From Staphylococcus gallinarum (GTDB taxonomy: Bacteria > Bacillota > Bacilli > Staphylococcales > Staphylococcaceae): 38,343 bases of DNA. The translations under genes and the position numbers were made by a program. The notes under the pieces are model-generated. The model saw nothing but the letters and a program-made list of their open reading frames with translations, ran no database searches and was not told the DNA's origin. The stretch spans positions 1 through 38,343 of the forward strand of contig NZ_JXCF01000049.1 of NCBI RefSeq assembly GCF_000875895.1. Reading direction: 5' to 3'. How positions within the stretch are numbered: the stretch's first letter is position 1; each line of letters opens with the position of its first letter. This document shows positions 34,732-38,343 of the stretch, piece after piece.

Positions 34732-35210
34732 TGATTAACGCGTATTTAGGTTTAGGTAGTAATGTAGGAGACAGAGCAGCGCAATTAGATGAGGCAATTC
34801 GTATTTTGAATGCGACTAATGGTATTACCGTTACTAAAGTCTCGCCAATATATGAAACAGAGCCAGTTGGTTATGTTGAGCAACCGCAATTTTTAAACCT
34901 TTGTTTAGAGATTCAAACTTCATTAACTGCACAAGCATTATTGCAAGTATGTATGGAAACAGAACAACAACTACATCGGGTTAGAGAAATCCATTGGGGA
35001 CCTAGAACATTAGATGTTGATATTTTATTATACGGAAATCATATAATAGATGAAGCAGATTTAATCGTCCCACACCCACGTATGCTCGAACGTGCTTTCG
35101 TATTAATTCCTTTAAATGATATTGCGTCAGATGTTGTCGAACCAAATTCTAATGAGAAGATAGGGAATTTAGTGCATACAGACGATTCGGTTAAGTTGTA
35201 TAAAAATTGA
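34731..35210 (+). CDS. folK: 6-Hydroxymethyl-dihydropterin pyrophosphokinase (HPPK)
   Basis: Transfers pyrophosphate from ATP to hydroxymethyl-dihydropterin, giving the FolP substrate. The 159 residues carry AYLGLGSNVGDR near 4-15, the ETEPVGYVEQPQFLN loop near 43-57 and the HPPK signature WGPRTLDVDILLYG near 89-102. The ATG overlaps the folB stop by 1 nt. Last gene of the fol group; no strong terminator follows before the lysS promoter. Confidence 0.97.
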
Positions 35211-35271
35211 GCAGTTTTCAATTGAGGAATAAGTTGAAATTACTTTATTACATTCGCATCGTCTAGTAGAA

Positions 35272-35299
35272 TTGAATGGTGAAAAGGTTGCGTTATAAA
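35272..35299 (+). promoter_or_regulatory. Possible promoter of lysS
   Basis: TTGAAT at 35272-35277, 16-nt spacer, TATAAA at 35294-35299. It would give a leader of about 160 nt. The region 35211-35466 shows no T-box signature and no ORF. Confidence 0.45.
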
Positions 35300-35439
35300 A
35301 TGCGCAAAAATATCTAATAGCATTTTAATAGTGATTACGTTTTTGGTAAATTAAGTAAAATGCCCAACCAAGCTACAAGTGAATGATAATTGATACATTT
35401 CATGGATTTTAAATTGAAAGCAAAACAATAAAAAAGTAG

Positions 35440-36954
<1,515 letters not shown>

Positions 36955-36982
36955 AAAGTACAATAAAATTATAGAAACAATT

Positions 36983-37024
36983 AAAAGAGGTTGGCCGGAG
37001 TATATTTACCACGGTCAACCTTTT
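36983..37024 (+). terminator. Terminator after lysS
   Basis: AGGTTGGCCG (36988-36997) pairs with CGGTCAACCT (37012-37021) with one wobble, with flanking A and T tracts. Confidence 0.85.
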
Positions 37025-37238
37025 ACTATTTAAAAAGTAATTAAGAAATATGATAAATAAGAACATTACATTTGAAAATTTCCAAGTTGATCCAGTAATA
37101 ATTTGCGTAATAAGATACAAATAGGTAATATAAGACTAATAAAATAGAAAACTATACCAAAAAAGGTATGGCATATAGTGTATTCCTGTGATAAACTTAT
37201 TCAAGTCGAGTTGAGATGACGAAGATAGTAATGACCGG
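37025..37238. other. AT-rich stretch upstream of the rRNA promoters
   Basis: No supported ORF on either strand. The only structure noted is a 5-bp hairpin, ATACC-aaaaaa-GGTAT, near 37153-37168. AT-rich DNA upstream of rRNA promoters can act as an UP element. Confidence 0.4.
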
Positions 37239-37267
37239 TTGCAAATACAATGTTTTTTCTTTATAAT
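37239..37267 (+). promoter_or_regulatory. rRNA operon promoter 1
   Basis: TTGCAA at 37239-37244, 17-nt spacer, TATAAT at 37262-37267. Confidence 0.7.
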
Positions 37268-37285
37268 AATTTTTTCGAAAAAGTA

Positions 37286-37314
37286 TTGACTTGTAATCAG
37301 AAATGAAGTAATAT
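37286..37314 (+). promoter_or_regulatory. rRNA operon promoter 2
   Basis: TTGACT at 37286-37291, 17-nt spacer, TAATAT at 37309-37314, 47 nt after promoter 1. Tandem promoters are usual for rRNA operons. Confidence 0.78.
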
Positions 37315-37319
37315 AAAAA

Positions 37320-37383
37320 AGTCGTCAAAAACGACTGGTTGATATTGAAAGCTTTGTAAAGCGTTTGTAAATAAAATATCAAC
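37320..37383 (+). promoter_or_regulatory. Structured leader of the 5S-tRNA-16S transcript
   Basis: AGTCGT-caaaa-ACGACT at 37320-37336 is a perfect 6-bp hairpin. GTTGATATT (37338-37346) pairs exactly with AATATCAAC (37375-37383). These lie between promoter 2 and the 5S gene and probably serve in antitermination or precursor processing. Confidence 0.5.
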
Positions 37384-37449
37384 ACAGTGTAAAATTGACC
37401 ATTGCATTTATTAAATAAACAATGTATTATTGATTAAGTAAGTTAATTG

Positions 37450-37564
37450 TCTGGTGGCAATAGCAAAGAGGTCACACCTGTTCCCATGCCGAACACAGAA
37501 GTTAAGCTCTTTAGCGCCGATGGTAGTCGGACTTACGTTCCGCAAGAGTAGGACGTTGCCAGGC
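37450..37564 (+). rRNA. rrf: 5S ribosomal RNA
   Basis: 115 nt with the normal start TCTGGTGG and end GTTGCCAGGC that close helix I, and the conserved CCCATGCCGAACACAGAAG and GCGCCGATGGTAG segments. It stands first in the operon, ahead of the tRNAs and 16S, an arrangement also found in S. aureus. The 5S-handling proteins RNase M5 and L25 are encoded in the same window. Confidence 0.97.
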
Positions 37565-37577
37565 TTTATAACATAAT

Positions 37578-37653
37578 GGAGGATTAGCTCAGCTGGGAGA
37601 GCATCTGCCTTACAAGCAGAGGGTCGGCGGTTCGAACCCGTCATCCTCCACCA
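37578..37653 (+). tRNA. tRNA-Val (TAC)
   Basis: Cloverleaf complete: acceptor GGAGGAT with ATCCTCC, anticodon loop CTTACAA giving TAC, T arm GGCGG-TTCGAAC-CCGTC, CCA encoded. Confidence 0.97.
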
Positions 37654-37665
37654 TTCAAATGAATA

Positions 37666-37738
37666 GCCGGCCTAGCTCAATTGGTAGAGCAACTGACTTG
37701 TAATCAGAGGGTCAGAGGTTCGAATCCTCTATGGCTCA
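37666..37738 (+). pseudogene. Hybrid tRNA gene: Thr(TGT) 5' half, Lys-like 3' half
   Basis: The length is a perfect 73 nt, the D arm, T arm (AGAGG-TTCGAAT-CCTCT) and anticodon loop CTTGTAA (anticodon TGT) are normal. But the acceptor arms are GCCGGCC (37666-37672) and ATGGCTC (37731-37737): only G1-C72 can pair. The anticodon stem ACTGA/TCAGA also has an A27-A43 clash. GCCGGCC is the usual staphylococcal tRNA-Thr start, while the 3' half from TAATCAG on fits a tRNA starting GAGCCAT, most likely tRNA-Lys, which follows Thr in the S. aureus cluster. No separate Lys gene is present here. The next bases are TCCA. A deletion between matching anticodon arms explains all this. It is unlikely to be charged. 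Confidence 0.8.
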
Positions 37739-37752
37739 TCCAGTTTCACTTT

Positions 37753-37827
37753 GCAGAAGTAGTTCAGCGGTAGAATACAACCTTGCCAAGGTTGGGGTCG
37801 CGGGTTCGAATCCCGTCTTCTGCTCCA
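37753..37827 (+). tRNA. tRNA-Gly (GCC)
   Basis: Acceptor GCAGAAG with CTTCTGC, anticodon loop TTGCCAA giving GCC, T arm CGGG-TTCGAAT-CCCG, CCA encoded. Confidence 0.96.
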
Positions 37828-37836
37828 TTGATTTTT

Positions 37837-37925
37837 GCCGGGGTGGCGGAACTGGCAGACGCACAGGACTTAAAATCCTGCGGTGAGAGATCACCGTACC
37901 GGTTCGATTCCGGTCCTCGGCACCA
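37837..37925 (+). tRNA. tRNA-Leu (TAA)
   Basis: Class II tRNA with a long variable arm (GGTGAGAGATCACC). Acceptor GCCGGGG with CCTCGGC (one G-T pair), anticodon loop CTTAAAA giving TAA, CCA encoded. Confidence 0.96.
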
Positions 37926-37938
37926 TCTTTTTAAAATA

Positions 37939-38015
37939 GCGCCCGTAGCTCAACTGGATAGAGTGCTTGACTACGGATCAAGAGGTTATGGGTTCGACTC
38001 CTATCGGGCGCGCCA
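37939..38015 (+). tRNA. tRNA-Arg (ACG)
   Basis: Acceptor GCGCCCG with CGGGCGC, anticodon loop CTACGGA giving ACG (A34 expected to become inosine), discriminator G, CCA encoded. Confidence 0.96.
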
Positions 38016-38043
38016 TTTTAAAATTAATCACCACTTAAATATA

Positions 38044-38117
38044 CGGGAAGTAGCTCAGCTTGGTAGAGCACTTGGTTTGGGACCAAGGGGTCGCAGGTTC
38101 GAATCCTGTCTTCCCGA
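38044..38117 (+). tRNA. tRNA-Pro (TGG)
   Basis: Acceptor CGGGAAG with CTTCCCG, anticodon loop TTTGGGA giving TGG, T arm GCAGG-TTCGAAT-CCTGT. Unlike most of its neighbours the gene ends A-CTC, so CCA is not encoded and must be added by CCA-adding enzyme. Confidence 0.95.
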
Positions 38118-38131
38118 CTCTTTTGAAAAAT

Positions 38132-38207
38132 GGGGGCTTAGCTCAGATGGGAGAGCGCCTGCTTTGCACGCAGGAGGTCAGCGGTTCGATCCCGCTAGTC
38201 TCCACCA
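38132..38207 (+). tRNA. tRNA-Ala (TGC)
   Basis: Acceptor GGGGGCT with AGTCTCC (two G-T pairs), anticodon loop TTTGCAC giving TGC, CCA encoded. Last tRNA before the 16S leader. Confidence 0.96.
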
Positions 38208-38343
38208 TATTTTTTAATTATTCAAATGAACATTGAAAACTGAATCGCAATATGTCAACGTTAATTCCGAACACAACGATAATCGTTGGTTCAAAAAACG
38301 TGTTAATGATAACACAAATTAGTATTTTATGAGCTAATCAAAC
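38208..38343 (+). promoter_or_regulatory. 16S rRNA leader (16S gene begins beyond the window)
   Basis: The sequence CATTGAAAACTGAAT, followed by ATATGTCAACGTTAATT and ending GAGCTAATCAAAC, is the staphylococcal pre-16S leader as I recall it. A hairpin from GAAC (38269-38272) to GTTC (38289-38292), with CAACG/CGTTG inside, lies in it. It carries antitermination and RNase III processing signals; the mature 16S start is not included. Confidence 0.75.

Noticed and set aside
37287..37301. 15-nt identity between the rRNA promoter 2 region and the anticodon arm of the hybrid tRNA (TGACTTGTAATCAGA)
   Set aside because: A match of this length is expected about once by chance in a window of this size; no flanking similarity supports a recombination event.
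37411..37644. 77-codon minus-strand ORF
   Set aside because: It is antisense to the 5S rRNA and tRNA-Val genes and has no ribosome binding site.
37783..38217. 144-codon + strand ORF running through the tRNA cluster
   Set aside because: It only reads through five tRNA genes; its Arg- and Ser-rich product with GVAELADAQDLKS-type segments is a well-known artefact of translating tRNAs.

Overview
This window is a core chromosomal block from a low-GC Gram-positive coccus of the genus Staphylococcus. Three things point there. The gene order from a PLP decarboxylase and tmk through metS, spoVG, glmU, prs, mfd, ftsH, cysK and fol to lysS and an rRNA operon is, as I recall it, that of the S. aureus chromosome. 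Most proteins look like close homologues of S. aureus proteins. The tRNA cluster ends in a leader typical of staphylococcal 16S rRNA. Several proteins, TilS most clearly, differ too much from my memory of S. aureus for this to be that species, so I place it in another Staphylococcus. All 38 recognised protein genes and all RNA genes are on the + strand.

Layout. 1-496: no protein gene; the 3' half of a decayed 5S rRNA gene, several hairpins and two terminators. 497-6966: decarboxylase, tmk, pstA (c-di-AMP receptor), holB, ricT/yaaT, yabA, a trmN6-like methyltransferase, a GIY-YIG protein and rsmI. 7303-11659: metS, tatD, rnmV, ksgA. 11759-14830: veg, ispE, purR, yabJ/ridA, spoVG. 15310-18575: glmU, prs, rplY (L25/Ctc). 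18776-28777: pth, mfd, a MATE-type flippase, yabN/mazG, rqcP, divIC, an S1-domain protein, tilS, hpt. 29099-36954: ftsH, hslO, cysK, folP-folB-folK, lysS. 37239-38343: tandem rRNA-type promoters, 5S rRNA, a tRNA cluster (Val, a Thr/Lys hybrid, Gly, Leu, Arg, Pro, Ala) and the 16S leader. The 16S gene itself starts beyond the window.

The genes serve housekeeping work: DNA replication and repair (tmk, holB, yabA, mfd), translation and RNA maturation (ricT, rsmI, metS, rnmV, ksgA, rplY, pth, rqcP, tilS, lysS, rRNA and tRNA), nucleotide, cofactor and wall precursors (purR, glmU, prs, hpt, fol genes), division (divIC), proteostasis and stress (ftsH, hslO, yabJ-spoVG) and cysteine synthesis (cysK). 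No mobile element, phage, CRISPR array or defence system was seen.

The most notable signals are in the non-coding parts. (1) A tRNA gene at 37666-37738 has a Thr(TGT) 5' half joined to what looks like a Lys 3' half, leaving an acceptor stem that cannot pair; this looks like a deletion between neighbouring tRNA genes. (2) A 5S rRNA relic lies at the left edge. (3) A consensus SigB promoter sits inside the 3' end of purR, in the right place to drive yabJ-spoVG, and a similar one lies upstream of ftsH. (4) rplY has a structured leader. I found no unknown multi-gene system here.
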